DNA of 64,000 nucleotides from an uncultured Prevotellaceae bacterium (lineage in GTDB: Bacteria > Bacteroidota > Bacteroidia > Bacteroidales > Bacteroidaceae), in the NCBI GenBank assembly GCA_902767775.1, contig CACXIP010000024.1, forward strand, positions 31,002 to 95,001. Direction: 5' to 3'. Under the pieces are notes generated by a model, which saw only the letters and a program-made list of their open reading frames with translations, searched no databases and was not told the DNA's origin. Positions 16,197 through 25,089 of this stretch are shown one piece after another. How positions within the stretch are numbered: position 1 is the stretch's first letter; each line of letters opens with the position of its first letter. The position numbers and the translations under genes were made by a program.

Positions 16197-16910
16197 CTAT
16201 TTGATTTTCAGGCGATAGGCTTTGCTGCGGTCAGACTCTATTCTGAGGTTGGAATGTTGTTCAATCACATGTTTCAGTCTGCGGATAAGTGTATAAAGCG
16301 TATTGTTTGCATCTGGTTTCTTAGGCCATAGGGCATCACAAATCTCCGTTTTCGTCAGCGAATAGGAAGGAGAATGGAAGAACATTTCCATCAACTGAGA
16401 CTGCATTGGAGTAAACTGTACAGGGTTGCCATCTGCAGCATAGAAACAGCCATCTGCCTCTGAGTACGACAGACCGCCATAACTGTTATCTGTTGGAGAT
16501 AGTGCAAGCATCGGAACATTGTCAATTGTATGACGACGACGATACCACATAAATATTGCCCAAAATGCTGTCAATATCCAGAGGATAGTGGCAGGTCTTT
16601 GGTCGGACAAACTAAAGACGGTGGCTTCAGAGCAGTGTGCGTAAGCCTGAAATTTCTTGCCACGTGTTTCTACGACCAACGTTGCCTTACCTCTCAATTC
16701 TGCTATCTGCAGATGCCTATTGAACGTGCGGATGGTATCTTGGCTTATTACATTGCTCTGCTGTTCCTCCAAGGTAAGGGCAAGTGCCCTGTTCATGTCC
16801 TCACTCACCAACTTGCTGGTGGAGTTAAAACTACCAAAGCCCGTCAGGACTGAAGCAATAATCAGTGCAAAAAGCACGAAGAATGCAAATCGTTGTCTTT
16901 CCATGTTCAT
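16197..16910 (-). CDS. ToxR-like membrane-bound winged-helix transcription factor
   Basis: ~237 aa from M-N-M-E-R-Q-R (frame extends to 16940). An N-terminal membrane helix (F-A-F-F-V-L-F-A-L-I-I-A-S-V-L) is followed by an ~80-residue probable periplasmic region, then a second membrane helix (I-L-W-I-L-T-A-F-W-A-I-F-M-W) with basic residues after it. A C-terminal OmpR/PhoB-type winged helix follows: Q-F-T-P-M-Q-S-Q-L-M-E-M-F, L-T-K-T-E-I-C-D-A-L-W, N-N-T-L-Y-T-L-I-R-R-L-K, and a Y-R-L-K end. DNA binding should therefore face the cytoplasm, with sensing outside, although the domain order is the reverse of classic ToxR. The gene lies directly upstream of the outer-membrane barrel gene and a PhoB-like tandem repeat separates them. 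Confidence 0.82.
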   Translation of the reverse strand: MNMERQRFAFFVLFALIIASVLTGFGSFNSTSKLVSEDMNRALALTLEEQQSNVISQDTIRTFNRHLQIAELRGKATLVVETRGKKFQAYAHCSEATVFSLSDQRPATILWILTAFWAIFMWYRRRHTIDNVPMLALSPTDNSYGGLSYSEADGCFYAADGNPVQFTPMQSQLMEMFFHSPSYSLTKTEICDALWPKKPDANNTLYTLIRRLKHVIEQHSNLRIESDRSKAYRLKIK

Positions 16911-17005
16911 TCTGCTAATTATTGATTTCCTTGGATGCAAAATTACACATTGCTTTTGAAAAAGCCATCAGCAAAACCCTCAAAAATGAGATGGAAGGTA
17001 AAACT

Positions 17006-17021
17006 CTGAACAAATGTTCAG
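17006..17021. promoter_or_regulatory. 16-bp palindrome upstream of the membrane-bound regulator gene
   Basis: CTGAACAAATGTTCAG is a 7-bp inverted repeat with a 2-nt centre, about 95 bp before the regulator start. It could be an operator or a small terminator hairpin for the gene ending at 17063; no T-run follows on the minus strand. Confidence 0.35.
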
Positions 17022-17062
17022 TATTATATACAACTTTCTCTGGTTGAAGGTGGTTTTAGAAG

Positions 17063-17518
17063 TTAAGTAGTCGAGCCGTACCGAGGAGGACTTTCCACTT
17101 CTATTCTCATTTCGCAATCTGTTCCGCCACGCAAGATGGAATGGCAAAGCGTCACTGTGAAATGTTTCTCTTTCCACAGACATTGCAGCGAATAAATCAC
17201 GCTTTGGCGTGAACACTCGCAGAGCAATGGCGTGGTGACATATCCTTTTTTGCATAACTCACAGGTGCATTCCAAGAAAACAAGGCGATAAATGCGTCCT
17301 TTCTCAACGACCTCACCTCTCACACCTGGCAGTTCATTAGCCATCTGAAAGAAGGTGTCCATATCGCCCTGGGCACGCTCATGGAGCTTTTGGTAAACAG
17401 ACAGCGTACCGCCATTCACACAGTTCTTTCCGCATTCCGAAAGGAAGGCCGACCGTTGCTCTGGAGAGAGCCGCTCCAGACCTTTCTCGAAACCCTTGAA
17501 CCAATTTTCTATTTCCAT
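17063..17518 (-). CDS. Cysteine-rich cytoplasmic protein of unknown function
   Basis: 151 aa, no signal peptide. It has eleven or so cysteines, including C-G-K-N-C near residue 29, C-T-C-E-L-C near 84 and C-E-C near 98. The segment E-C-S-R-Q-S-V-I-Y-S-L-Q followed by T-V-T-L-C-H-S-I-L-R-G-G-T-D-C recalls the C-terminal part of L-2-amino-thiazoline-4-carboxylic acid hydrolase-like and V4R-like domains, where an I-L-x-G-x-x-x-C strand ends the fold. That similarity is from memory and weak. Cys spacing suggests metal binding. It stands alone between the regulator and the zinc-ribbon flavoprotein gene. Confidence 0.6.
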   Translation of the reverse strand: MEIENWFKGFEKGLERLSPEQRSAFLSECGKNCVNGGTLSVYQKLHERAQGDMDTFFQMANELPGVRGEVVEKGRIYRLVFLECTCELCKKGYVTTPLLCECSRQSVIYSLQCLWKEKHFTVTLCHSILRGGTDCEMRIEVESPPRYGSTT

Positions 17519-17613
17519 TTTCTTACATTTGTACGTTTAAGCCCAAATCAATTGCTCCATGCAAAGCATCTGTATTCATGACCTGAAAGAATAAGGACAT
17601 GCCCTGTTGTTCA

Positions 17614-18348
17614 TCATTCCTCAATTATGAAACTACGTGGATAGAAATCGCTATAGAAACGGCCGTCGGTGGCGGTGAACTTCAAGACGCAGTAGTTGGG
17701 GTCTGTCACGCCGCCTGGGTAGTACTGCGTATCTCCATCCCGCCAAATCATCTCTTTGCTCTTGGCGTCAGTCAGCACCTCCATCGTGCCTCGCAACATC
17801 ATGCCTTTGAAGCCTTCGGCATCGCAGAAATAAATGCTGGCCTTAGGATTGGCTTTGTAGTGGGCCACGCGCAGCGAGAAAGTGTTGGTGGTGAAATAGA
17901 ATGTCTTGACACCCTCACGTTTTCGAGGTGCCAGCATGGCTTTGGTGCAGGGAAAGCCTTCTTCATCTACAGAAGAAATATAGGCAACAGACAGCGAATC
18001 GGCCATTTTGGCGATGAGGTCCTTCACACCTTTCAATGCGGGATTCTCAGGTGTCTCTTTGCCAATCGTCAACTCCTTGCGCCAACGTTTCAGGTGAGGG
18101 AAGTACATCTTCATTTGTCCGATATACTCTTCTTTTGTAATCGGTTGGGGAAGTCCTTTGTTCACTACTCCAACAAACTGTGCGCAATGCTCAATCATCT
18201 CTTCCATCGTAAAGTCTTGCAAAAATTTGCCTTCCTTGTAGCAGTATGTGCAATAGTCTTCGTTCTTGCTCCCATCGGCATTGGTGCCAAGGACATCGTT
18301 GGTGAGCGGCATTCCGCAGCTCTGACAGAATTTTTGTACCATATTCAT
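17614..18348 (-). CDS. Zinc-ribbon plus pyridoxamine-5'-phosphate-oxidase-like (FMN-binding) protein
   Basis: 244 aa, cytoplasmic. The N-terminus is a zinc ribbon: Cys8 and Cys11 in C-Q-S-C-G-M-P-L, then Cys33 and Cys36 in C-T-Y-C-Y-K-E-G, followed by a ~60-residue helical region (F-T-M-E-E-M-I-E-H). Residues ~105-244 are a split-barrel domain: L-S-V-A-Y-I-S-S-V-D-E-E-G-F-P, T-F-Y-F-T-T-N-T, S-I-Y-F-C-D, and G-T-M-E-V-L-T-D. Such domains usually bind FMN or a related cofactor and reduce small molecules. The specific reaction is not known. The combination is common in gut anaerobes. An alternative start is the next Met at 18342. Confidence 0.82.
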   Translation of the reverse strand: MNMVQKFCQSCGMPLTNDVLGTNADGSKNEDYCTYCYKEGKFLQDFTMEEMIEHCAQFVGVVNKGLPQPITKEEYIGQMKMYFPHLKRWRKELTIGKETPENPALKGVKDLIAKMADSLSVAYISSVDEEGFPCTKAMLAPRKREGVKTFYFTTNTFSLRVAHYKANPKASIYFCDAEGFKGMMLRGTMEVLTDAKSKEMIWRDGDTQYYPGGVTDPNYCVLKFTATDGRFYSDFYPRSFIIEE

Positions 18349-18447
18349 TCAATTGTTTTGTATTTGACGCTGCAAGGTAAGAATAATTGAGAACAACACC
18401 AAATTTCTGGGAAATACAGCACGATTTTGTGACGAATGGTTGTTTTT

Positions 18448-19284
18448 TTACCTTTTGTCCCTGCGAATTGTCCCTCCAGAATGGCTGTAAACTTGGTTAC
18501 TGCCACAACAGAAGGCTTGTAGTCGGTCAGCCATGGTCTTTTTCATGATGGCGTATGCGATGTCACCCGTGCAATGACTTGTATGGAACACGGTCTGGGG
18601 ATAATTGTCCGTCAATCTCTGGGCGAGACCGACCAAGTCATTTCTCGTCTCATGGCCGTCCAACAGGTGGAATCCTCCCACGACAGTACTGACAGGCCAA
18701 GGGCAAGCCGCCAGGATATTTTCCAAGCCACTGTGGGCACAGCCCGTGAAAAGCAGTCCATCGGTATATAGAGCCAGTTCATGGCGGAAATCATCGGGAA
18801 TGTAATTCCCATCAACGTCCTTGATGAACAAATGCCGGTTGCCCTTGGGCATGGGGTGTTGATGTGGAATATGTGCCATGACATAGATTCCCCCGACAAT
18901 CTCACACGTGTGGTCCACCATGATGAATCTCTCCCCTATCCCCTCCGGCCATACCGTGGTGATGCTGTGCAGGTCATTTCTCCTGGAATAAAACATCCCT
19001 TTGACTGCCTCTGGGGAAACGATGACTTTTGCCCTCTTGTTGATTTCCATGAAATGGCGCAGTCCTCCTGCATGGTCGCTGTGACCATGGGAGACGAAGA
19101 CGTAATCCACCAACCCGAGGTCAATGCCCATCCGTTTAGCATTGCGGATGAACACATCACTGGCTCCTGTGTCGAGCAGGATACTGTTCCGCTCTGTCTC
19201 CAACAAGATGGACAGGCCGTGCTCTGACTTAAATGTCGGATCCTTTGCGCGGTTGTCTGACAACACAGTCCATTTCATATTCAT
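18448..19284 (-). CDS. Metallo-beta-lactamase-fold hydrolase
   Basis: 278 aa, no signal peptide. The metal-binding motif is S-H-G-H-S-D-H-A-G-G (His66, His68, Asp70, His71), with further ligands probably in G-C-A-H-S-G and G-G-F-H-L. The pattern matches the MBL subfamily often annotated as 7,8-dihydropterin-6-methyl-4-(beta-D-ribofuranosyl)-aminobenzene-5'-phosphate synthase-like, whose true substrate in bacteria is usually unknown. All core residues look intact. It has its own promoter (19358-19365) and no evident operon partner. Confidence 0.85.
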   Translation of the reverse strand: MNMKWTVLSDNRAKDPTFKSEHGLSILLETERNSILLDTGASDVFIRNAKRMGIDLGLVDYVFVSHGHSDHAGGLRHFMEINKRAKVIVSPEAVKGMFYSRRNDLHSITTVWPEGIGERFIMVDHTCEIVGGIYVMAHIPHQHPMPKGNRHLFIKDVDGNYIPDDFRHELALYTDGLLFTGCAHSGLENILAACPWPVSTVVGGFHLLDGHETRNDLVGLAQRLTDNYPQTVFHTSHCTGDIAYAIMKKTMADRLQAFCCGSNQVYSHSGGTIRRDKR

Positions 19285-19357
19285 AATCTCTTGCGTTTTT
19301 CCCTCTATATCTCAAGCTCATTCTTCTCTATAAAAATGCCCATAGGCAATTAGCACA

Positions 19358-19365
19358 CAAAGATA
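19358..19365 (-). promoter_or_regulatory. -7 element of the metallo-beta-lactamase-fold gene
   Basis: On the minus strand the site reads TATCTTTG, a perfect TAnnTTTG, 73 bp before the start codon. Confidence 0.55.
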
Positions 19366-19451
19366 AGCCTTTTCATTTAAAAATCCCTATAAATACCGAT
19401 TCTTTGAAAAAAGAGATGGTTCGCAAGAGCGACGTCTAATCTTCCGAACTA

Positions 19452-20510
19452 TCAATGAACGTCGATGCTGTCGAAAGATGAGCTGACTGGCACGAACGGA
19501 CGGTTACTACTCATTGATGGTTCATCTCCTTCCACTACTGGCCAACCGTCTATCCAATCCACTTTGTCCATGAACACCTGACGACCTGCATCTGGGTCAA
19601 TCTTCAGGTAACCATGATAGATCATCCAATCCTGTCCTTTATCATCAGTGATGAATTCAGCATTGTGCCCTGGTCCTGCCACTTTCTCATTACCATGCAA
19701 CAGCACGTTGTAGTAGCCTTCGAGCATAGGGTTGCCCTCTTTCGTTATATAAGGACCAAAAAGACTCTTGGAACGACCGTATACAACTTGATAGGTGCTG
19801 TTGGCTCCCTCACAGCACGAGCCATTTGAACCAAAAAGATAGTAATAATCTCCTCTTTTATGGATGTAGGTGCCCTCCATTTGGTTGCCTGCTATAGGTA
19901 TAGGTGTTGAGCCTGTTTGAACAGCAAGTCCGTCATCAGTCAATTCTATTCCATAGATACCATGGAACGACCCCCAGAAAACATATTTCTTTCCACTGTC
20001 TTCAATAAAAAACGGATCGATGCTGTTTCTCACGCCAATATCCTCACTGATAAACAACGCTCCATGGTCGGTGAATGGTCCTTCGGGAGAAACGGCGGTA
20101 GCCACCCCTATACCACAGGTCCACTCTCCCCCCCAGACAGACTTGGAATAATAGAGCACATATCGTCCGTCGATATAATTGATGTCAGGAGCCCAAATTC
20201 TTCCGTTTGGATTCCATTTTGGCCGGCTTTCATCATCAAAAGCAGTTCCTACATAATCCCAGTCGACAAGATTGTCTGAACGATAGATTGGCAGATTGCG
20301 GATGTTTTCTGTCGCATAAAGATAAAAATGGCCGTCGTGCGCCTTGATAACAGAAGGATCAGGCAACGACACATCTATAATCGGATTATGGTATTTCTCC
20401 GATATTTCTATCGTTTGTCCAATTTGAAGTTGCTCGCCGCTATCTGGCGACGAGCAACCTGTCATTGGAATAAAACCTATAATAAAACTGACTATGGAGA
20501 GGATGACCAT
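19452..20510 (-). CDS. GH43 glycoside hydrolase, lipoprotein
   Basis: 352 aa with a signal peptide and lipobox (M-T-G-C, Cys19). The five-bladed GH43 propeller carries all three acidic catalytic positions: Asp51 in L-P-D-P-S-V (base), Asp165 in N-S-I-D-P-F-F (pKa modulator) and Glu212 in M-E-G-T-Y (acid). W-A-P-D-I-N-Y and G-P-G-H-N-A-E-F-I-T-D are also typical. The family acts on alpha-L-arabinofuranosides or beta-xylosides; the sequence resembles arabinan-type members. It is the last gene of the nine-gene minus-strand operon, 12 bp after the glutaminase/GH2 fusion. Confidence 0.9.
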   Translation of the reverse strand: MVILSIVSFIIGFIPMTGCSSPDSGEQLQIGQTIEISEKYHNPIIDVSLPDPSVIKAHDGHFYLYATENIRNLPIYRSDNLVDWDYVGTAFDDESRPKWNPNGRIWAPDINYIDGRYVLYYSKSVWGGEWTCGIGVATAVSPEGPFTDHGALFISEDIGVRNSIDPFFIEDSGKKYVFWGSFHGIYGIELTDDGLAVQTGSTPIPIAGNQMEGTYIHKRGDYYYLFGSNGSCCEGANSTYQVVYGRSKSLFGPYITKEGNPMLEGYYNVLLHGNEKVAGPGHNAEFITDDKGQDWMIYHGYLKIDPDAGRQVFMDKVDWIDGWPVVEGDEPSMSSNRPFVPVSSSFDSIDVH

Positions 20511-20522
20511 GATTGCAGTATC

Positions 20523-23500
20523 TTATCGTATCAATACTTTGTAGACTTCCCCATTTTCCTTTCTCACGATATTGACACCAGTACTCAACTTGTCGGACCT
20601 GATGCCTGCCAACGAGTAAAAGCGCTGCTGCCCGCCAGAATGCCTTACCTCATTTTCCTGAATGGCCGACTCATCAGATTTCCACTCGCCATAAACGTTA
20701 ACCAACCGCTGGTTGACCCCCTGCACCTTCTGCTCGTTCATTTTAATGACTTCACGGTCGTAGGTCATGATACCATTCACCTCAGTCTCCACGTCGGTGG
20801 TTTGGGTATAGACAGCGGCACAGAAAGCGGCAGGCCTGCCATCAGTTGTGGTGGCATTCTGTGCCATGGCGATGACAGCATCGGTATTAGCCACATAAGC
20901 ATCGGTGAGTTGGTCCTCATTGGTATAGTTGACATAGGTAGTGGCCTGATTCTCATACCAGCGGTGTCCTTCGATGTGGCGGCCCAGACCACCATACTCT
21001 CCCAGCACCACAGGGCGCTGCGGGTCGTAAAGGAAGATATGGGGCGGACGGTCATAATCGTGGAGGTCGAGGAAATCACCTGCATTGGCAAAATGATTGC
21101 CTCCGCTGGCTGCATTGATGAGTCTTGTGCCATCTTGTTCACGGGTGAAACTTACGATGTCGGCCGTCTGGAACTGTCCCCATGATTCATTGAAAGGTGT
21201 CCATACCACCACGCTGGGACTGGAGTAGAGCTGGTCGATGATTTCCCTCCATTGGTTTTTGAAGGCATCGGCTATCGAAGAGGGCTGTTGGCCGTTGGTA
21301 GAAGACCACTCCCTTGGCCTCCATGGCTCGTCAGAGCGTCCCAAAGCAGGCATATCCTGCCATACGAGGAGTCCCAGACGGTCGCAATGGTAATACCAAC
21401 GAGCTGGCTCCACCTTCATATGCTTACGAATCATATTGAACCCCCAGTCTTTGGTCTTCTGGATATCGTAGAGCAAGGCATCATCTGTAGGTGCCGTATA
21501 GAGGCCATCAGGCCAGTAGCCCTGGTCAAGGGGACCAAACTGGAAGAGGTCGCGGTTGTTGAGTTGCAGCCTCCACTCACCATTGTCAGCCTTGTGGGTG
21601 GAAATCTTGCGCATGGCGGCATATCCGTCCACACGGTCTGTCTCGTTACCAGAGCCATCGACGAGCACCACTTCCAGGTCATAAAGTACGGGGTCAACAG
21701 GACTCCACAAGCGGGCGTTGGGAAGGACGAGCGTGATGGGGGAACCGACAGCCGCCTCACCATTAGCCATAGTGGAACCCTCCAATTTCAATACGGCTTT
21801 CACTTTGGCGTCAGCCTGTGTGTTGTCGGTTTCCACACTGATGGTCATCTGGCTGTTGTCCACATCAGGAGTAGACTTCACTTTGACGATGTGCTGACGG
21901 GCGACAGGCTCCATCCATACCGTTTGCCAGATGCCCGACACCTGTGTGTACCAAATGCTGCCTGCACCACCGGGGTTATAGCGCTGCTTGCCCAAAGGTT
22001 GCGTAGCCTCGTCAGTATTGTCAATGACAAGCACAGAGAGCGTATCTGGTCTGCCATCTTGATGAAGAAGGTTGGTGATATTGAGCGAGAAAGCACCGTA
22101 ACCACCGATATGTGAACCCGCCTGTGTGCCGTTGACATAGACACGTGCCTGATAGTCGACGCCACCGAAGTTGAGCAGCACGTCCTGTCCCTTCCATCCG
22201 GCAGGAATGACAATCTCACGCTGATACCAGAGGCTCTCGTTCTTGTCGAGCATGCGCATCACACCCGACAGGCTCGACTCGAGCGGGTAAGGCACCAATA
22301 TCTCTCCGTCCCAAGTGGTAGGAATAGTGCGTTGTGTGCGTGGGGTGACGGCATACTGCCATAGTCCGTTGAGGTTCTGCCATTCGTCACGTACCATCTG
22401 TGGACGAGGATACTCGGGCAGGGGGAGTTCGGGATTGATGTCAGCCACCCAACGCGTCTTGATTCTGTCACCCTTGGGTTGCCAGGTCTGTGGTGTATCG
22501 TCTGGTTTGGCACCATACATATCCATGAGCACTTTCATCCAGTGGCCACCGATGACGCTGCGGGCACGGAAGCCACGAGCCTCACCACTGCCGTTGGTCC
22601 AATACCAGTCGCTCAGAGGCCAGCGTGTCGGTGTCTCATTGGCGTATTTCCACACGCGGTCGGCAAAACTCAGGAATGTGGCGTTGTCAGGAGCCATGGC
22701 TGCAGCCCACATCACCCAATCCGACTTGGTGTATGCCTCACGGCTGTCGAGCGGCAGTCCGTAGGTGTTTTGCTTGGTAAGGTAATATTTTATTTCACGG
22801 CGCATGACATCATCGGAGAAGAGATGGAGTCCCCACAACTTGTCCCAGATAAGGTTGTACTTGATGCTCCATGTGCCGCCACGGTCAAAGGCCAACTTGT
22901 AGTGGTCGCCATCGCGGGCATCGATTTCCCAAATCTGGGCCATCTGGCGGGCTTTGTCGGCGAAAGGCTTCCACCTCGACTCACTCTGCCCTTTCATACG
23001 GGCGAGTTCAGCATATGCAGCCACGCCGAAAATGGCCTTCAACGAGAGGTTGGCATTATGTGCCCAATGCCCTGCGAAATCGTCGGTGCAGAGTTGCATG
23101 TCGGGGTCCTGACCATTGTTGCGCAGATAGATAGCCCATTGCCGAAGCATATTCATATCTGTGGTGGAGAGCCAGTCGGCATTGCCGTCAATGCGTGAGA
23201 TGGCATAGCACAATGTGAGAATATTGCCGCTCTCCTCGATGGGCATGTTGCCGCCAAAGCCGCCATTGCCATCAGGACGGGTAATGGAATAGACCTGTCC
23301 GTTGGCATGTGGGTAGGTGCCCAGGTCATGACAGGCGAAATCCTTGAATCCCCAGCGGGAGGTATTGGCGCAATAGTCGAGGATGGAGCGTATCATGCCT
23401 TTCTGCAAGTCGGTGTTGTAGCAGAGGAAGAGAGGTGCTGAGGGATAGGTAAGGTCGACGGTGTTGACGCATCCATTGGAGTTGTTCTCCTTGGAGAAAT

Positions 23501-25073
23501 AAAGCAACTGTCCCTTATCATCCTGAAACAGTTTGTGGGCAGCCAGCACATGGCGGTAACTGGCAGCGAGCAGTTCCGCATATTTCACATTGCCAGCAGC
23601 TACTGCATCATCGTAGATACGCTTGTCTTGCTGACGGCAGCGGTCCATGATGGAGCGGTAGTTGTCGCGCAATTCGTCGAAAGCCTGGAAGATGGTCTTG
23701 CCGTTGCGTGCCCAATAGCCACAATAATCCTTGTTCATATAGCGGATGTCCTTCACCTCGTCATAGCCAATCATCATGTAACTGCGAGCCTCAGAAATGC
23801 TGCCAAAGTCCTTGACGTAGGCAAGAGTACCCATCGAGGCGGCATCATTGCTGCTCATCGCTCCGCTGTAGGGCAACAGTTGTCCGGTCTGGCGGAAATT
23901 GCCCTCCATGGTGGCAGCGTCAGCCACGCTTACTTCGCCATTCACCGCTGGGATATAGAGGTAGCCCCAGTCGATGGTGATGAGGTCACCAGCACGCTTC
24001 AAAACAGGCTGTTCCACACTACCCGCCTTGATGTATCGCTGTCCGTTTTCCGTGATTAGCTCAGAGCGTGTGGGTTGGCTCATCTGGTCGACAGTGAGTT
24101 GTGCGGAGGTAGCAAAATAGAACTGCACATCGTGGGAATTGCCATCTGTGGAGGTGACCTGATAGCTGAGATAGTTGACGGGTGTAGAAAGCAATTCAAG
24201 GTCATCCATGAGCATAGGAGCAGTGAACACCAATTTCAGTTCTACGGGTCCGCAGCTGAATGTGTAGTAGGTATTGGTCGCCATCACATCAACAGACTTC
24301 TGTGTGGCTTTCTCTCCACCACTTACACCCTGCAGGATATTCTCGAAGACACCAAAGTCAACATAAGCACCACCAGTGGTGTTGTGGCAATGTGCGGCAA
24401 ACATATTGTCGCCTTCTTTCAAGAATCTTTTCTCAGTGGTTGTCAGGCGATGTTGCTCTCCTTGCAACCACGTTTCCCCTGTGGAGATGATGCGGTGGCC
24501 ATTGATGTAAAGTTCAAAAACATCGTCGTGGGAGAATTGTATCCAGAGGTCTTTCTGCAGGTCTTCGGCAGTCAGGCTCACGGTGCGACGTATATAGATA
24601 TCGCTGTTCTGCTGTTTCCACTCATGACGGCAGTTGGGATACTCATTCACTGTGCCCCACGCTGCGTCCTCTGTAGACCATTTGCTGTCGTCAAACGACA
24701 AGTCGGTCCATGAGGTACCGCTCTGTCGGGTGTGGCTCACCTTGCCTATCCAACCACTCTCGGCTGTTGCCATTGGGGCAATAGCCTTCAGCAAGTTTTC
24801 CCGCTGAGCCCCCATGAAACGATAGGATTTGCCATCCACTCGAAGCAAGCCGTCCATCGATTTCTCAGCATCTGTCCAATGCCGAGTTGTACCGTCGTTC
24901 AACCGGTTGAAAGGCGACCACAGCGAAAAGTAAGGGTCATTGACAAAGAGTGGTACTGAGGGAAGCCTCAGCGATGAAGTCTTGTATGGTTCGAAGTCAG
25001 ATGGTGTTTGTGCCATAACACTGCTGCATGCTGATATGGCTATCCAAGTGAATAGTTGTTTGAAAATGCTCAT
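20523..25073 (-). CDS. Giant fusion: glutaminase-like (DUF4964/5127/4965/1793) protein plus GH2 glycosidase
   Basis: 1516 aa with a signal peptide (to V-M-A-Q). Residues ~25-840 match, along their whole length, the separate 835-aa gene at 36846: S-L-R-L-P-S-V-P-L-F-V-N-D-P-Y-F-S near the start, an inserted galactose-binding-like domain (H-D-D-V-F-E-L-Y-I-N-G), F-S-K-E-N-N-S-N-G-C-V-N-T-V-D-L-T-Y, T-D-D-F-A-G-H-W-A-H-N-A and an S-D-W-Y end. Residues ~870-1450 are a GH2 enzyme: sugar-binding domain, then Glu1296 (acid/base) in F-N-E-S-W-G and Glu1359 (nucleophile) in V-L-G-E-Y-G-G. The end (F-Y-S-L-A-G-I-R-S) resembles a degenerate type IX sorting-like tail. Both enzyme halves look intact. Function of the first half in glycan loci is unclear. 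Confidence 0.88.
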   Translation of the reverse strand: MSIFKQLFTWIAISACSSVMAQTPSDFEPYKTSSLRLPSVPLFVNDPYFSLWSPFNRLNDGTTRHWTDAEKSMDGLLRVDGKSYRFMGAQRENLLKAIAPMATAESGWIGKVSHTRQSGTSWTDLSFDDSKWSTEDAAWGTVNEYPNCRHEWKQQNSDIYIRRTVSLTAEDLQKDLWIQFSHDDVFELYINGHRIISTGETWLQGEQHRLTTTEKRFLKEGDNMFAAHCHNTTGGAYVDFGVFENILQGVSGGEKATQKSVDVMATNTYYTFSCGPVELKLVFTAPMLMDDLELLSTPVNYLSYQVTSTDGNSHDVQFYFATSAQLTVDQMSQPTRSELITENGQRYIKAGSVEQPVLKRAGDLITIDWGYLYIPAVNGEVSVADAATMEGNFRQTGQLLPYSGAMSSNDAASMGTLAYVKDFGSISEARSYMMIGYDEVKDIRYMNKDYCGYWARNGKTIFQAFDELRDNYRSIMDRCRQQDKRIYDDAVAAGNVKYAELLAASYRHVLAAHKLFQDDKGQLLYFSKENNSNGCVNTVDLTYPSAPLFLCYNTDLQKGMIRSILDYCANTSRWGFKDFACHDLGTYPHANGQVYSITRPDGNGGFGGNMPIEESGNILTLCYAISRIDGNADWLSTTDMNMLRQWAIYLRNNGQDPDMQLCTDDFAGHWAHNANLSLKAIFGVAAYAELARMKGQSESRWKPFADKARQMAQIWEIDARDGDHYKLAFDRGGTWSIKYNLIWDKLWGLHLFSDDVMRREIKYYLTKQNTYGLPLDSREAYTKSDWVMWAAAMAPDNATFLSFADRVWKYANETPTRWPLSDWYWTNGSGEARGFRARSVIGGHWMKVLMDMYGAKPDDTPQTWQPKGDRIKTRWVADINPELPLPEYPRPQMVRDEWQNLNGLWQYAVTPRTQRTIPTTWDGEILVPYPLESSLSGVMRMLDKNESLWYQREIVIPAGWKGQDVLLNFGGVDYQARVYVNGTQAGSHIGGYGAFSLNITNLLHQDGRPDTLSVLVIDNTDEATQPLGKQRYNPGGAGSIWYTQVSGIWQTVWMEPVARQHIVKVKSTPDVDNSQMTISVETDNTQADAKVKAVLKLEGSTMANGEAAVGSPITLVLPNARLWSPVDPVLYDLEVVLVDGSGNETDRVDGYAAMRKISTHKADNGEWRLQLNNRDLFQFGPLDQGYWPDGLYTAPTDDALLYDIQKTKDWGFNMIRKHMKVEPARWYYHCDRLGLLVWQDMPALGRSDEPWRPREWSSTNGQQPSSIADAFKNQWREIIDQLYSSPSVVVWTPFNESWGQFQTADIVSFTREQDGTRLINAASGGNHFANAGDFLDLHDYDRPPHIFLYDPQRPVVLGEYGGLGRHIEGHRWYENQATTYVNYTNEDQLTDAYVANTDAVIAMAQNATTTDGRPAAFCAAVYTQTTDVETEVNGIMTYDREVIKMNEQKVQGVNQRLVNVYGEWKSDESAIQENEVRHSGGQQRFYSLAGIRSDKLSTGVNIVRKENGEVYKVLIR

Positions 25074-25089
25074 TGTTGACTGATTTTTG

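Noticed and set aside
17599-18390. 263-codon plus-strand ORF
   Set aside because: It is antisense to the zinc-ribbon/flavin-binding gene, which has clear motifs; the plus-strand product has no recognisable features.
20523-25073. Long plus-strand ORFs inside the minus-strand genes (for example 22479-23198 and 27765-28376)
   Set aside because: They lie wholly inside well-supported genes, lack promoters and show no recognisable domains; they are shadow frames.
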